The notes under the pieces are model-generated. The model worked only from the letters and a program-made list of their open reading frames with translations, had not been told where the DNA came from and made no database searches. A DNA stretch of 64,000 nucleotides from Streptomyces sp. CB01201 (GTDB taxonomy: Bacteria > Actinomycetota > Actinomycetes > Streptomycetales > Streptomycetaceae), in the NCBI RefSeq assembly GCF_002803085.1, contig NZ_NNBJ01000016.1, positions 56,479 to 120,478 of the forward strand, given 5' to 3'. Within the stretch, counting starts at the first letter, position 1. Each line of letters opens with the position of its first letter. The position numbers and the translations under genes are program-made. Positions 1 through 8,580 of this stretch are shown here, in pieces.

Positions 1-1
1 C

Positions 2-394
2 ACCTTCCGTCCGCCCCCGGACCCGGTCCCGTCCCCGCCCGGGGACGGCTTCCGCCCGCTGGAGGAGGCGGTGCCGCGTCGACTGGGGCGGGATCTGGTG
101 TTCTCGTACGAAGGACGTGACCACCGCGTAGAGCTGCGCGGACCGGACGCTCCGAAGCTGCTGCGCCATCTCCGGGCGGGCGACGGCGATTCCCGGCCAC
201 CGGTCGATGGGCGACTGCCGGCGGCCGTCGTCCGCGCGGCCCGCGCCTACGCGGCCGCCGCCGGGCCGCTCTCCCCGGTGGAGTACGGGGAGAACCGGTC
301 CAGCGCTACAGATCCGGCCTCCGGATTACCTATGATCCGGACAGGGGACGTGCTTCCGACCGAGCACCGTGGGCCAGGACCACTCACCACGTAA
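2..394 (+). CDS. C-terminal part of an unidentified protein (cut by window edge)
   Basis: An open frame enters from the left edge and runs 130 codons to a TAA at 392-394. The visible start of the fragment is proline-rich, followed by a basic and Leu/Ala-rich stretch (VELRGPDAPKLLRHLRAGD) that could be a small winged-helix or helical tail. The last 40 residues look like a low-complexity extension. I do not recognise the family. A winged-helix tail of a cupin/JmjC-type protein is one possibility, but nothing in the fragment proves it. It is co-oriented with the fused kinase that follows after a gap of about 120 bases. Confidence 0.4.
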   Translation, partial: TFRPPPDPVPSPPGDGFRPLEEAVPRRLGRDLVFSYEGRDHRVELRGPDAPKLLRHLRAGDGDSRPPVDGRLPAAVVRAARAYAAAAGPLSPVEYGENRSSATDPASGLPMIRTGDVLPTEHRGPGPLTT

Positions 395-450
395 CGCCAT
401 GCTCCGCCTGACGAGCCGGGCGCACACGGTGAACGGGCGTCTGGCTGCGG

Positions 451-478
451 GCACGGGGCACGGGGCACGGGGCACGGG
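451..478. repeat. Heptamer tandem repeat (GCACGGG)x4
   Basis: Four exact tandem copies of the 7-bp unit GCACGGG lie in the gap before the fused kinase gene, between the end of the upstream frame and the likeliest kinase starts. A second heptamer array of different sequence lies upstream of the partner regulator at 3777-3867. Confidence 0.85.
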
Positions 479-515
479 GGGAACGGCTACTTCGAGTTGG
501 CCCGCAGTCGAAGAT

Positions 516-3020
516 GTGCAAGCTCATGGGGGAGAGTTGAGAACCGATGCGGTCGCCCGCACGGACGGGGACACGGCGAGTGGGACGGATCCGGCGCTGC
601 CGAGGCGTACGGCGATCGCGATCACCGTCGGGGTGCTGTTCGGCTTCTTCGTGATCGACGGCTCCTACGTGTGGTTCGAGTATCCGCCGCTGTGGGAGCT
701 GGCCGCCGTCGTGCTCGGCTTCGCGGCCATGCTGGGGTTGCAGCTCGCCCATTCGTTCCCGGATCTCGCCCCCTGGCCCGCTCGATACCGCTACCTGACC
801 TGGGTGCTCCAGGGCCTGCTCGCCTATCTGCCGATCCTCCGGTACGGGATCGCCTGGGGCGGGATGTCGGCGTTCCTCACGGCCTCCGCGGTGCTGGTGT
901 TCCCGGGGGCGCTCGGCTGGGGCCTCTTCTGTCTCGGCTACCTCGGAGAGGCCCTCGTCTTCTACCACTTCCGAACGGGCTGGGACTCCGTCGCCTACTC
1001 ACTGGTCGAATCCGCCCTGATCCCACTGACGGTCATCGGACTCTCCCGGATGTCCGACATGATCGTGAAGCTGCACCGCTCGCGCGAGGAGCTCTCGCGC
1101 CTGGCCGTGGCTGGTGAACGGCTGCGCTTCGCCCGCGACCTGCACGACGTCCTCGGATTCAGCCTGTCCGCCATCTCGCTCAAGTGCGAGCTGGCCTACC
1201 GGCTGCTCGCGGACTCGCCCGACCGGGCGCGGGCCGAGGTCGGCGAGGTGCTCCGTACCTCGCGCGGGGCGCTCGCCGACGTACGCGCGGTCAGCCGTGG
1301 CTACCGGGAGATGTCACTGTCGGGTGAGGCGCACGCGGCGGTGTCGATGCTGGGTGCGGCCGGTATCCGGACCACGCTGGACATCGACGGGAGGGAGTTG
1401 CCGCACGAGGTGGACGCGGCACTCGCCACCGTGCTGCGCGAGGGCCTGACGAACCTGTTGCGGCACAGCAAGGCGGAACGGTGCGAGATCAGGGCCGAGC
1501 ACCGGTCGGGGACCGCCGTGGTGACCCTGATCAACGACGGCGTGGGACGCGGCCGGTCGGCCAGGACCGCGACGGACGGCACCCTGGCCGCGCTCGCGGA
1601 CCGCATCGCCGCACTCGGCGGCGCGCTGGCCTACGGCCCGGACGGCTCGGGCCGGTTCTGCCTGCGGGCCACCGTGCCGGTCGCCGGCCACCTCACCCGA
1701 CACGGCACCGGTCCCGTCGCCGGTGACGTCACCGGCCACCCTGAGGCCCACCCCGCGGCCCGCTCCGACGTCCACCCCGACGGCCGGGCCGACGTCCACC
1801 CCGACGGCCGGGCCGGTGCCGGCCCGGCGGGGGCCGCCGCGATCGGCGACGACGAGCAGCCGGCGGTGCAGCCGCACGGCCTGGGCCACCGGGACCTGGT
1901 GCCGCGGGCCGCCGCCGCGTTCAACTGCGCGGTCCTGGTGGGCTACTTCCTGGCGTACTCGGTGCTGTCGATCTCCTTCGGGACCTCTCCCGGGCGCGTG
2001 GTGTCCGTCGAACTCCCGCTCCTTGGAATGCTGTTGGTCCAACTCGCGGTGTCCTTCCCCCAAACCCTCGGCCGGGCGGAGCGGCTTCCGTACGCGATGC
2101 GCCAAGGCGCTCTGGCCGCGGCCCTGGTCCTGTTCCAGATCGTCCCGACCTTCCTCGTGGGGCCGACCTACATCGGGATGCCGGGCTTCCTCGCGGGCAC
2201 GGCGCTGCTGATGCTGCCGGGCCGGGTCGCGTGGCCGGTGTTCGCCGCGGTCGTGGTGGGCGCCGACGTCCAGCTGTATCTGATCGACCCGCTCCTCCAG
2301 GACCTCATCTACTTCGGCGCCTACACCCCGATTTGCGGTGCGGTCGTGTTCGGCCTCGCCCGGCTGTCCCGGTCCGCCTCCGAACTGCACCGTTCCCGTG
2401 CGGAGATCGCCCGGCTCGCGGTGACGACGGAGCGGCTCCGGTTCGCCCGTGATCTGCATGACCTGCTCGGTTTCAGTCTGTCCGCGATCACGCTGAAGTG
2501 TGAGCTGGTGCGCCGGCTCGCGTCGGTCCGGCCGGTGGTGGCGCGGGCGGAGTTGACCGAGGTGTTGGGCATCGTGCGGCAGGCGCTGGCCGATGTGCGG
2601 ACGGTGGCGGAGGGGCGGCAGCGGATGAGCCTGACCGAGGAGGCGGCGAGCGCCACCGCGATGTTGGCGGGGGTGGGGATACGGGCGACCGTGGACACCG
2701 ACTGCGGCGAGCTCCCGGGCGATGTCGACACGGTGCTGGCCACGATGCTGCGCGAGGGCCTGACGAACATGCTGCGGCACAGCAGGGCCGAGCACTGCGA
2801 GATCACCGCCGAGCGGACGGCGGCGGGGGTGCGGCTGACCCTGGTCAATGACGGTGCCGACGGGACCGGCGCCCCCGGGCTCGCCGCGCGTCCCGGCGGC
2901 GGCAGCGGGATCGGCAATCTGACGACGCGCGTCGAGGCGGTCAACGGGCGGCTCACCGCGCGGCCGCGCCCCGGCGGCCGCTTCGAGCTGCGGGCCGAGG
3001 TCGCCCTGCTCATGGCCTGA
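516..3020 (+). CDS. Fused tandem histidine kinase (two DesK-type kinases in one chain)
   Basis: About 834 residues made of two complete kinase units of the NarL/DesK class. Each unit has a block of membrane helices, a HisKA_3 dimerisation box and an HATPase domain. Phospho-acceptor histidines sit in RDLHDVLGFSLSA (about residue 210) and RDLHDLLGFSLSA (about 648). N-boxes read LREGLTNLLRHS (about 307) and LREGLTNMLRHS (about 745). The second unit keeps a glycine-rich G-box (GGGSGIGNL). The first has DGTLAALADRI there, so its ATP lid looks degenerate. The halves are joined by a His/Asp/Pro linker containing a 24-bp direct repeat, and their similarity implies duplication and fusion. The start is uncertain: GTG 516 and TTG 537 fit best; GTG 369 and ATG 399 are also in frame. 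The convergent regulator at 3031 is the likely partner. The signal sensed is unknown. Confidence 0.85.
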   Translation: MQAHGGELRTDAVARTDGDTASGTDPALPRRTAIAITVGVLFGFFVIDGSYVWFEYPPLWELAAVVLGFAAMLGLQLAHSFPDLAPWPARYRYLTWVLQGLLAYLPILRYGIAWGGMSAFLTASAVLVFPGALGWGLFCLGYLGEALVFYHFRTGWDSVAYSLVESALIPLTVIGLSRMSDMIVKLHRSREELSRLAVAGERLRFARDLHDVLGFSLSAISLKCELAYRLLADSPDRARAEVGEVLRTSRGALADVRAVSRGYREMSLSGEAHAAVSMLGAAGIRTTLDIDGRELPHEVDAALATVLREGLTNLLRHSKAERCEIRAEHRSGTAVVTLINDGVGRGRSARTATDGTLAALADRIAALGGALAYGPDGSGRFCLRATVPVAGHLTRHGTGPVAGDVTGHPEAHPAARSDVHPDGRADVHPDGRAGAGPAGAAAIGDDEQPAVQPHGLGHRDLVPRAAAAFNCAVLVGYFLAYSVLSISFGTSPGRVVSVELPLLGMLLVQLAVSFPQTLGRAERLPYAMRQGALAAALVLFQIVPTFLVGPTYIGMPGFLAGTALLMLPGRVAWPVFAAVVVGADVQLYLIDPLLQDLIYFGAYTPICGAVVFGLARLSRSASELHRSRAEIARLAVTTERLRFARDLHDLLGFSLSAITLKCELVRRLASVRPVVARAELTEVLGIVRQALADVRTVAEGRQRMSLTEEAASATAMLAGVGIRATVDTDCGELPGDVDTVLATMLREGLTNMLRHSRAEHCEITAERTAAGVRLTLVNDGADGTGAPGLAARPGGGSGIGNLTTRVEAVNGRLTARPRPGGRFELRAEVALLMA
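1767..1814. repeat. 24-bp direct repeat (x2) in the kinase linker
   Basis: Two exact adjacent copies of a 24-bp unit encode DVHPDGRA twice in the linker between the two kinase halves. The repeat is in frame, so copy-number change would lengthen or shorten the linker by eight residues. Confidence 0.8.
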
Positions 3021-3030
3021 GGGGCGGGCC

Positions 3031-3669
3031 TCAGGCCGAGTGCAGCCAGCCCGCGTCACGGGCGATCCGGATGGCGTCGACCCGGTTGCGCGCGTTGAGC
3101 TTGCTGACGGCCGAGGTCAGGTAGTTGCGTACGGTGCCGGAGGAGAGGTGCAGGCGGGACGCGATGTGGCCGGCCTCCATGCCCTCGGAGGCCAGGTGGA
3201 GCACTTCGCGCTCGCGATCCGTGAGCGGCGAGGGGCCCGAGTCGAGTGTGGCGAGCGCGAGTTGTGGGTCGATGACGCGCTCACCGGCCGCGACCTTGCG
3301 GATCGCGGCGCACAGGCTGTCCGGATCGGCGTCCTTCGGCAGGAAGCCGGAGACATGGGCGGCCAGTGCCCGCCGGAGGTTTCCCGGCCGGCCCAGGCTG
3401 GTCAGGATGAGCGTGCGGCACTCCGGTGCCGAGGTGTGCAGCTCGGCGGCGGCGGTGATCCCGTCGGTGCCGGGCAGGTCGATGTCGAGAACGGCGACGT
3501 CCGGCCGTATCGCCATGGCGGTCGGCACGATGTCCGAACCGGACGACAGCTCGGCGACCACTTCCAGGTCGGGCTCCAGTTCGATGAGCGACACCAATGC
3601 CTTGCGCAGCATGTGCATGTCTTCGGCGATCAGAACGCGCACCATGGTGCCCCCCGTTGTGCTGGTCAT
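3031..3669 (-). CDS. NarL/FixJ (DesR-like) response regulator
   Basis: 212 residues. The N-terminal receiver domain shows the acidic pocket in RVLIAEDMHML, the phospho-acceptor Asp in VLDIDLPGTDG (about residue 61) and the conserved Lys in FLPKDA. The C-terminal LuxR-type helix-turn-helix starts at LTDREREVLHLASEG and ends near RIARDAGWL. The start at 3669 is supported by TTGGAG eight bases upstream on the minus strand; an internal ATG at 3645 is less likely. It is convergent with the fused kinase (11 bases between stops), an unusual layout for a kinase-regulator pair. The DesR-like sequence matches the DesK-like kinase class, so partnership is a reasonable inference. Its target genes are unknown. 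Confidence 0.9.
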   Translation of the reverse strand: MTSTTGGTMVRVLIAEDMHMLRKALVSLIELEPDLEVVAELSSGSDIVPTAMAIRPDVAVLDIDLPGTDGITAAAELHTSAPECRTLILTSLGRPGNLRRALAAHVSGFLPKDADPDSLCAAIRKVAAGERVIDPQLALATLDSGPSPLTDREREVLHLASEGMEAGHIASRLHLSSGTVRNYLTSAVSKLNARNRVDAIRIARDAGWLHSA

Positions 3670-3776
3670 GGGTCGGTCTCCAAGGATTATGCAATAGGCG
3701 CCCGGCGCGACCGCGCGCTCCTGTCGGGCTCCCGGACGGGGTGCCGGACGAGGTGCCGGACACGGATCGTGCCGCT

Positions 3777-3867
3777 GCCTGACGCCTGACGCCTGACGCC
3801 TGACGCCTGACGCCTGACGCCTGACGCCTGACGCCTGACGCCTGACGCCTGACGCCTGACGCCTGAC
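3777..3867. repeat. Heptamer tandem repeat (GCCTGAC)x13
   Basis: Thirteen exact copies of GCCTGAC run without interruption for 91 bp, plus a partial copy. The array lies about 108 bp upstream of the response-regulator start codon and downstream of the rpsT terminator. It is in noncoding DNA; open frames reading through it (repeating ASGVRRQ) are not credible genes. The rest of 3670-3920 holds no gene that I can support. Confidence 0.95.
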
Positions 3868-3920
3868 GCCCCGGCCCAGTACCGCACGGAGCGCCCGTAC
3901 GCGCCGCGCGCCGACAGCAC

Positions 3921-3963
3921 GAAGGCCCTGTTCCGTCCTGGGGAAGGACGGAACAGGGCCTTC
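3921..3963 (-). terminator. Strong inverted repeat, terminator of rpsT
   Basis: A perfect 19-bp stem (left arm 3921-3939, right arm 3945-3963) with a 5-base loop lies 130 bases after the rpsT stop. There is no T-tract on the minus strand, which is normal for Streptomyces terminators. The symmetric stem could also stop transcription from the other side. The bases between it and the rpsT stop (3964-4092) show nothing else. Confidence 0.85.
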
Positions 3964-4092
3964 GCATTACGCGATGACTAGCGCCGCGCCCGCGTGGCGA
4001 ACGCGTCCGCGCGCGGCACTGGGGTGCCGTCGGGGAGCGGTAGAGGGGCCGCTGGGTCCCGTCGGGCGGGTCGATCAGATGAAGCGGGGTGT

Positions 4093-4359
4093 TCAGCCCT
4101 GGAGGCCGGCCACCTTGTGCGCCAGCGCCGACTTCTTGTTGGCGGCGGCGTTCTTGTGGATGACACCCTTCGAGACAGCCTTGTCGAGCTGACGCGAAGC
4201 GGCGCGGGACGCCGCCGTGGCCTTCTCGACGTCGCCGGCGGCGACAGCCTCGTTGGCCTTGCGGATGAAGGTGCGCAGGGAGGACTTGACGGACTTGTTG
4301 CGCAGGCGCGCCTTCTCGTTCGTCTTGTTCCGCTTGATCTGGGACTTGATGTTCGCCAC
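4093..4359 (-). CDS. rpsT: 30S ribosomal protein S20
   Basis: The 88-residue product has the standard S20 length and begins VANIKSQIKRNKTNEKARLR after a GTG start. It is rich in Lys, Arg and Ala and helical throughout, as expected for this 16S rRNA-binding small-subunit protein. The frame could be extended upstream to 4428, but those extra residues are not S20-like. The sequence AAAGG lies about 10 bases before the GTG. It is transcribed divergently from lepA, another translation gene, and ends before the strong stem-loop at 3921-3963. Confidence 0.97.
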   Translation of the reverse strand: MANIKSQIKRNKTNEKARLRNKSVKSSLRTFIRKANEAVAAGDVEKATAASRAASRQLDKAVSKGVIHKNAAANKKSALAHKVAGLQG

Positions 4360-4585
4360 GAAAGAGCCTTTGCAGGTTCGATGATTCGATCTTAGGTCGG
4401 CCCCGCCGCCACAAGGGTGACGAGACACAGCTGTCCACGTTACCAGCCGCCCCCCGACCAGCCCAAACCGGGCGCAGGCCCGCAGGCGTGGGACGATAGG
4501 GGCTGCTACTTACGTATCGAACCGTCGTCGACCCGAGACGAGGCGCCGCGATCAGACCCGCGGGCCTCAAGAATCAGGACCCTGC

Positions 4586-6451
4586 GTGCCCGCGACTCCT
4601 CCCAACGTGCCCGAGCCGAGCCGTACCGACCCGGCGCTGATCCGCAACTTCTGCATCATCGCCCACATCGACCACGGCAAGTCGACTCTTGCCGACCGGA
4701 TGCTCCAGCTGACCGGTGTGGTCGACCAGCGGCAGATGCGCGCCCAGTACCTCGACCGCATGGACATCGAGCGCGAGCGCGGCATCACGATCAAGTCCCA
4801 GGCGGTCCGTCTGCCGTGGGCCCCCAGCGACGGCCCCGGCCAGGGCCGGGCCCACATCCTGAACATGATCGACACCCCGGGCCACGTGGACTTCACGTAC
4901 GAGGTGTCGCGCTCGCTCGCCGCCTGCGAGGGCACCGTCCTGCTCGTCGACGCCGCCCAGGGCATCGAGGCGCAGACGCTGGCCAACCTGTATCTGGCCA
5001 TGGAGAACGACCTCACCATCGTTCCCGTCCTCAACAAGATCGACCTGCCGGCCGCGCAGCCCGAGAAGTTCTCCGAGGAGCTCGCGAACCTCATCGGCTG
5101 CCAGCCCGAGGACGTGCTCAAGGTCTCGGCGAAGACCGGCGTCGGCGTGGACGCGCTCCTGGACCGCGTGGTCCGTGACGTGCCCGCCCCGGTCGGCATC
5201 GCCGACGCACCCGCCCGCGCGATGATCTTCGACTCGGTGTACGACTCCTACCGCGGTGTCGTCACCTACGTCCGTGTCGTCGACGGCCAGCTCAACAAGC
5301 GCGAGCGCATCCGCATGATGTCGACCGGCGCCACCCACGAGCTCCTTGAGATCGGCGTCTCGTCCCCCGAGATGACCCCGGCCGACGGCATCGGCGTGGG
5401 CGAGGTCGGCTACATCATCACCGGCGTGAAGGACGTCCGTCAGTCCAAGGTCGGTGACACCATCACCAGCCTGCACAACGGCGCCACCGAAGCCCTCGGC
5501 GGCTACAAGGACCCGAAGCCGATGGTCTTCTCCGGTCTGTATCCGCTGGACGGCTCGGACTACCCGGACCTGCGCGAGGCCCTCGACAAGCTCCAGCTCA
5601 ACGACGCCGCCCTGGTGTACGAGCCGGAGACCTCCGCGGCCCTCGGCTTCGGCTTCCGTGTCGGCTTCCTCGGCCTGCTCCACCTCGACGTGATCCGCGA
5701 GCGCCTGGAGCGCGAGTTCAACCTCGACCTCATCGCGACCGCGCCCAACGTGGTCTACCGGGTCGTCCTGGAGGACGGCAAGGAGGTCACGGTCACCAAC
5801 CCGAGCGAGTTCCCCGAGGGCAAGATCTCGGACGTGTACGAGCCGGTCGTACGGGCCACGATCCTCGCCCCGTCCGAGTTCATCGGCTCGATCATGGAGC
5901 TGTGCCAGACCCGGCGCGGCACCCTGCTCGGCATGGACTACCTCTCCGAGGACCGGGTCGAGATCCGCTACACGCTGCCGCTCGCGGAGATCGTCTTCGA
6001 CTTCTTCGACCAGCTGAAGTCCAAGACCCGCGGCTACGCCTCGCTCGACTACGAGCCCACCGGCGAGCAGGCCGCCAGCCTGGTCAAGGTCGACATCCTG
6101 CTGCACGGCGACAAGGTCGACGCCTTCTCGGCGGTCTGCCACAAGGACGCGGCCTACGCCTACGGCGTGCGCCTGGTCGCCAAGCTGCGCGAGCTCATCC
6201 CGCGCCAGGCCTTCGAGGTGCCGGTCCAGGCCGCGATCGGCTCCCGGGTCATCGCCCGCGAGACCATCCGCGCCATCCGCAAGGACGTCCTCGCCAAGTG
6301 CTACGGCGGTGACATCTCCCGTAAGCGCAAGCTCCTTGAGAAGCAGAAGGAGGGCAAGAAGCGGATGAAGATGGTGGGCTCCGTCGAGGTCCCCCAGGAG
6401 GCCTTCATCGCGGTGCTCTCCAGCGACGAGTCGGGCGGCAAGAAGAAGTAG
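4586..6451 (+). CDS. lepA: Elongation factor 4 (ribosomal back-translocase LepA)
   Basis: 621 residues, close to the usual LepA length of about 600. The GTPase domain carries AHIDHGKST (about residue 27), DTPGHVD (about 96) and NKID (about 150), followed by the beta-barrel, EF-G-like domains and the LepA-specific C-terminal tail ending in KRMKMVGSVEVPQEAF. EF4 acts on the ribosome in the cytoplasm and has been linked to back-translocation and ribosome assembly. The GTG start at 4586 follows an intergenic region of about 225 bases shared with divergent rpsT. A terminator follows at 6489. Confidence 0.97.
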   Translation: MPATPPNVPEPSRTDPALIRNFCIIAHIDHGKSTLADRMLQLTGVVDQRQMRAQYLDRMDIERERGITIKSQAVRLPWAPSDGPGQGRAHILNMIDTPGHVDFTYEVSRSLAACEGTVLLVDAAQGIEAQTLANLYLAMENDLTIVPVLNKIDLPAAQPEKFSEELANLIGCQPEDVLKVSAKTGVGVDALLDRVVRDVPAPVGIADAPARAMIFDSVYDSYRGVVTYVRVVDGQLNKRERIRMMSTGATHELLEIGVSSPEMTPADGIGVGEVGYIITGVKDVRQSKVGDTITSLHNGATEALGGYKDPKPMVFSGLYPLDGSDYPDLREALDKLQLNDAALVYEPETSAALGFGFRVGFLGLLHLDVIRERLEREFNLDLIATAPNVVYRVVLEDGKEVTVTNPSEFPEGKISDVYEPVVRATILAPSEFIGSIMELCQTRRGTLLGMDYLSEDRVEIRYTLPLAEIVFDFFDQLKSKTRGYASLDYEPTGEQAASLVKVDILLHGDKVDAFSAVCHKDAAYAYGVRLVAKLRELIPRQAFEVPVQAAIGSRVIARETIRAIRKDVLAKCYGGDISRKRKLLEKQKEGKKRMKMVGSVEVPQEAFIAVLSSDESGGKKK

Positions 6452-6488
6452 TACGCCCGCGATCACCGGCTCTTCGCACCACCGGCAC

Positions 6489-6522
6489 AACGGACCCCCG
6501 CGCCTTCGCACGGGGGTCCGTT
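6489..6522 (+). terminator. Terminator after lepA
   Basis: A perfect 12-bp stem (AACGGACCCCCG at 6489-6500 with its complement at 6511-6522) and a 10-base loop, 38 bases after the lepA stop, ending in GTTCGTT. Confidence 0.85.
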
Positions 6523-6687
6523 CGTTATGAAACCACTCTCCGTTGCCCCTTACGCGCCGGGCGGTGGCGCCTTACTCTGATCACGGCCCGATGGTTACTC
6601 GCCAGTTAAACAAGGGTCGGACAGCCAGAGCACTCGAACAACAAAACCAGTCGCGCAGCCTTGCCGCAGGCCAGCCCGGAGGACGTC

Positions 6688-8571
6688 GTGAGCGACACAC
6701 AGACCTTGATCGAGAACCGGCCGCCGTCCGTGGCGACCCTCTTCGTCCAGCGCGTGGACGCCACGCCGGACGCGGAGGCCTACCGCTACCCGGTGCCGGG
6801 CAGCGGCCAGAGCCCCGACGAGTGGAAGTCGCTGAGCTGGGCCCAGGCCGCCGAGCGGGTCTACGCGATCGCGGCGGGCCTCGCCGACCTCGGGGTGCGG
6901 GCCGAGGAGCGGGTCGCGCTCGCCTCCTCCACCCGCGTCGAGTGGATCCTGGCCGACCTCGGGGTGATGTGCGCCGGGGCCGCCACGACCACGATCTACC
7001 CCTCCACCAACGCCGAGGAGTCGGCGTTCATCCTGGCCGACTCCGAGAGCCGGGTCCTGATCGCCGAGGACGCGGCCCAGCTGGCCAAGGCCCGCGAGCG
7101 CCGCGCCGAGCTGCCGGAGCTGAAGCACGTCGTCGTCATCGACGCGGCCGGTGCCGAGGCGGCCGAGGGCGACCCGGAGGGCTGGGTGCTCAGCCTCGCG
7201 GAGCTTGAGGCGCGCGGCGCGGCCCACCTGGAGAAGAACCCCGAGGCGGTCAAGGAGCGGATCGCGGCCATCACCGCAGACCAGCTCGCCACCCTCATCT
7301 ACACCTCCGGCACCACCGGCCGCCCCAAGGGCGTGCGGCTGCCGCACGACAACTGGTCGTACATGGCCCGGGCCACCGTGGCGACCGGTCTCATCACCGC
7401 CGACGACGTCCAGTACCTGTGGCTGCCGCTCGCGCACGTCTTCGGCAAGGTGCTGACCTCCGGCCAGATCGAGGTCGGGCACGTCACGGCGGTCGACGGC
7501 CGGATCGACAAGATCATCGAGAATCTGCCGGTGGTCCAGCCGACCTACATGGCGGCCGTGCCCCGCATCTTCGAGAAGGTCTACAACGGCGTCGCGAGCA
7601 GGGCCCGTGAGGCCGGCGGCGCCAAGTACAAGATCTTCCAGTGGGCGGCCGGGGTGGCCCGCGAGTACGCGAAGGTCAGCCAGGACAACTTCCGCCGCAC
7701 CGGCCGGCCCGGCGCGCCCTTCGCCCTGGCGGCCAAGCACAAGGTGGCCGACGCCCTCGTCTACAGCAAGATCCGCGAGGCGTTCGGCGGCCGGCTGCGG
7801 GCCTGCGTCTCCGGCTCGGCCGCGCTCGCGCCCGACATCGGCTTCTTCTTCGCCGGCGCCGGCATCCACATCCTGGAGGGCTACGGCCTCACCGAGTCTT
7901 CGGCCGCCTCCTTCGTGAACCCGGGCGAGGCCTACCGCACCGGCACCGTCGGCAAGCCGCTGCCCGGCACCGAGGTCCGGATCGCGGACGACGGCGAGAT
8001 CCTGCTGCGCGGCCCCGGCATCATGGAGGGCTACCACCGGCTGCCCGAGAAGACCGCCGAGGTCCTGGAGTCCGACGGCTGGTTCCACACCGGTGACATC
8101 GGCGAGCTGTCCGTGGACGGCTATCTGCGCATCACCGACCGCAAGAAGGACCTCATCAAAACCTCCGGCGGCAAGTACATCGCGCCCGCCGAGGTCGAGG
8201 GCCAGTTCAAGGCGGTCTGCCCGTTCGTCTCCAACATCCTGGTGCACGGCGCCGACCGGAACTTCTGCACCGCCCTCATCTCGCTCGACGAGCCCACGAT
8301 CCTCGGCTGGGCCAAGGAGCAGGGCATCGCGGGCGGTTACGCCGAGGTCGTGGCGGCCCCGCAGACACTGGAGCTGGTCGACGGCTACGTCAAGCGCCTC
8401 AACGAGGGCCTCCAGCGCTGGCAGACCATCAAGAAGTTCCGGCTGCTGCCGCGCGATCTCGACGTGGAGCACGGCGAGTTGACGCCCAGCCTCAAGCTGA
8501 AGCGCCCGGTCGTCGAGCGCGAGTACCGGGTCCTGATCGAGGAGATGTACGCGGGCTCCCGCGAGGCCTGA
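6688..8571 (+). CDS. Long-chain fatty acid-CoA ligase (AMP-forming)
   Basis: 627 residues of the ANL superfamily. The AMP-binding loop YTSGTTGRPKGV is near residue 205, EGYGLTESS near 397, the TGD motif precedes DGYLRITDRKKD, and the C-terminal lysine region is KTSGGKYIAPAEVE. The enzyme activates fatty acids to acyl-CoA through an acyl-AMP intermediate. The GTG at 6688 is chosen because GGAGGA lies just before it; the frame stays open to 6661 but that segment has no ribosome site. It follows lepA after its terminator, so it probably has its own promoter in 6528-6687. It is convergent with the response regulator ending at 8581. Confidence 0.93.
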   Translation: MSDTQTLIENRPPSVATLFVQRVDATPDAEAYRYPVPGSGQSPDEWKSLSWAQAAERVYAIAAGLADLGVRAEERVALASSTRVEWILADLGVMCAGAATTTIYPSTNAEESAFILADSESRVLIAEDAAQLAKARERRAELPELKHVVVIDAAGAEAAEGDPEGWVLSLAELEARGAAHLEKNPEAVKERIAAITADQLATLIYTSGTTGRPKGVRLPHDNWSYMARATVATGLITADDVQYLWLPLAHVFGKVLTSGQIEVGHVTAVDGRIDKIIENLPVVQPTYMAAVPRIFEKVYNGVASRAREAGGAKYKIFQWAAGVAREYAKVSQDNFRRTGRPGAPFALAAKHKVADALVYSKIREAFGGRLRACVSGSAALAPDIGFFFAGAGIHILEGYGLTESSAASFVNPGEAYRTGTVGKPLPGTEVRIADDGEILLRGPGIMEGYHRLPEKTAEVLESDGWFHTGDIGELSVDGYLRITDRKKDLIKTSGGKYIAPAEVEGQFKAVCPFVSNILVHGADRNFCTALISLDEPTILGWAKEQGIAGGYAEVVAAPQTLELVDGYVKRLNEGLQRWQTIKKFRLLPRDLDVEHGELTPSLKLKRPVVEREYRVLIEEMYAGSREA

Positions 8572-8580
8572 GCCCGCCCG

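Noticed and set aside
1314..3059. Long minus-strand frame opposite the fused kinase
   Set aside because: The kinase motifs are unmistakable on the plus strand; the antisense frame is composition-driven.
3281..4570. Frames reading through the heptamer as ASGVRRQ repeats
   Set aside because: They overlap rpsT and the regulator, lack a ribosome site, and exist only because the repeat is free of stops.
4574..6511. Long minus-strand frame opposite lepA
   Set aside because: LepA is certain on the plus strand and the antisense product has no recognisable domain.
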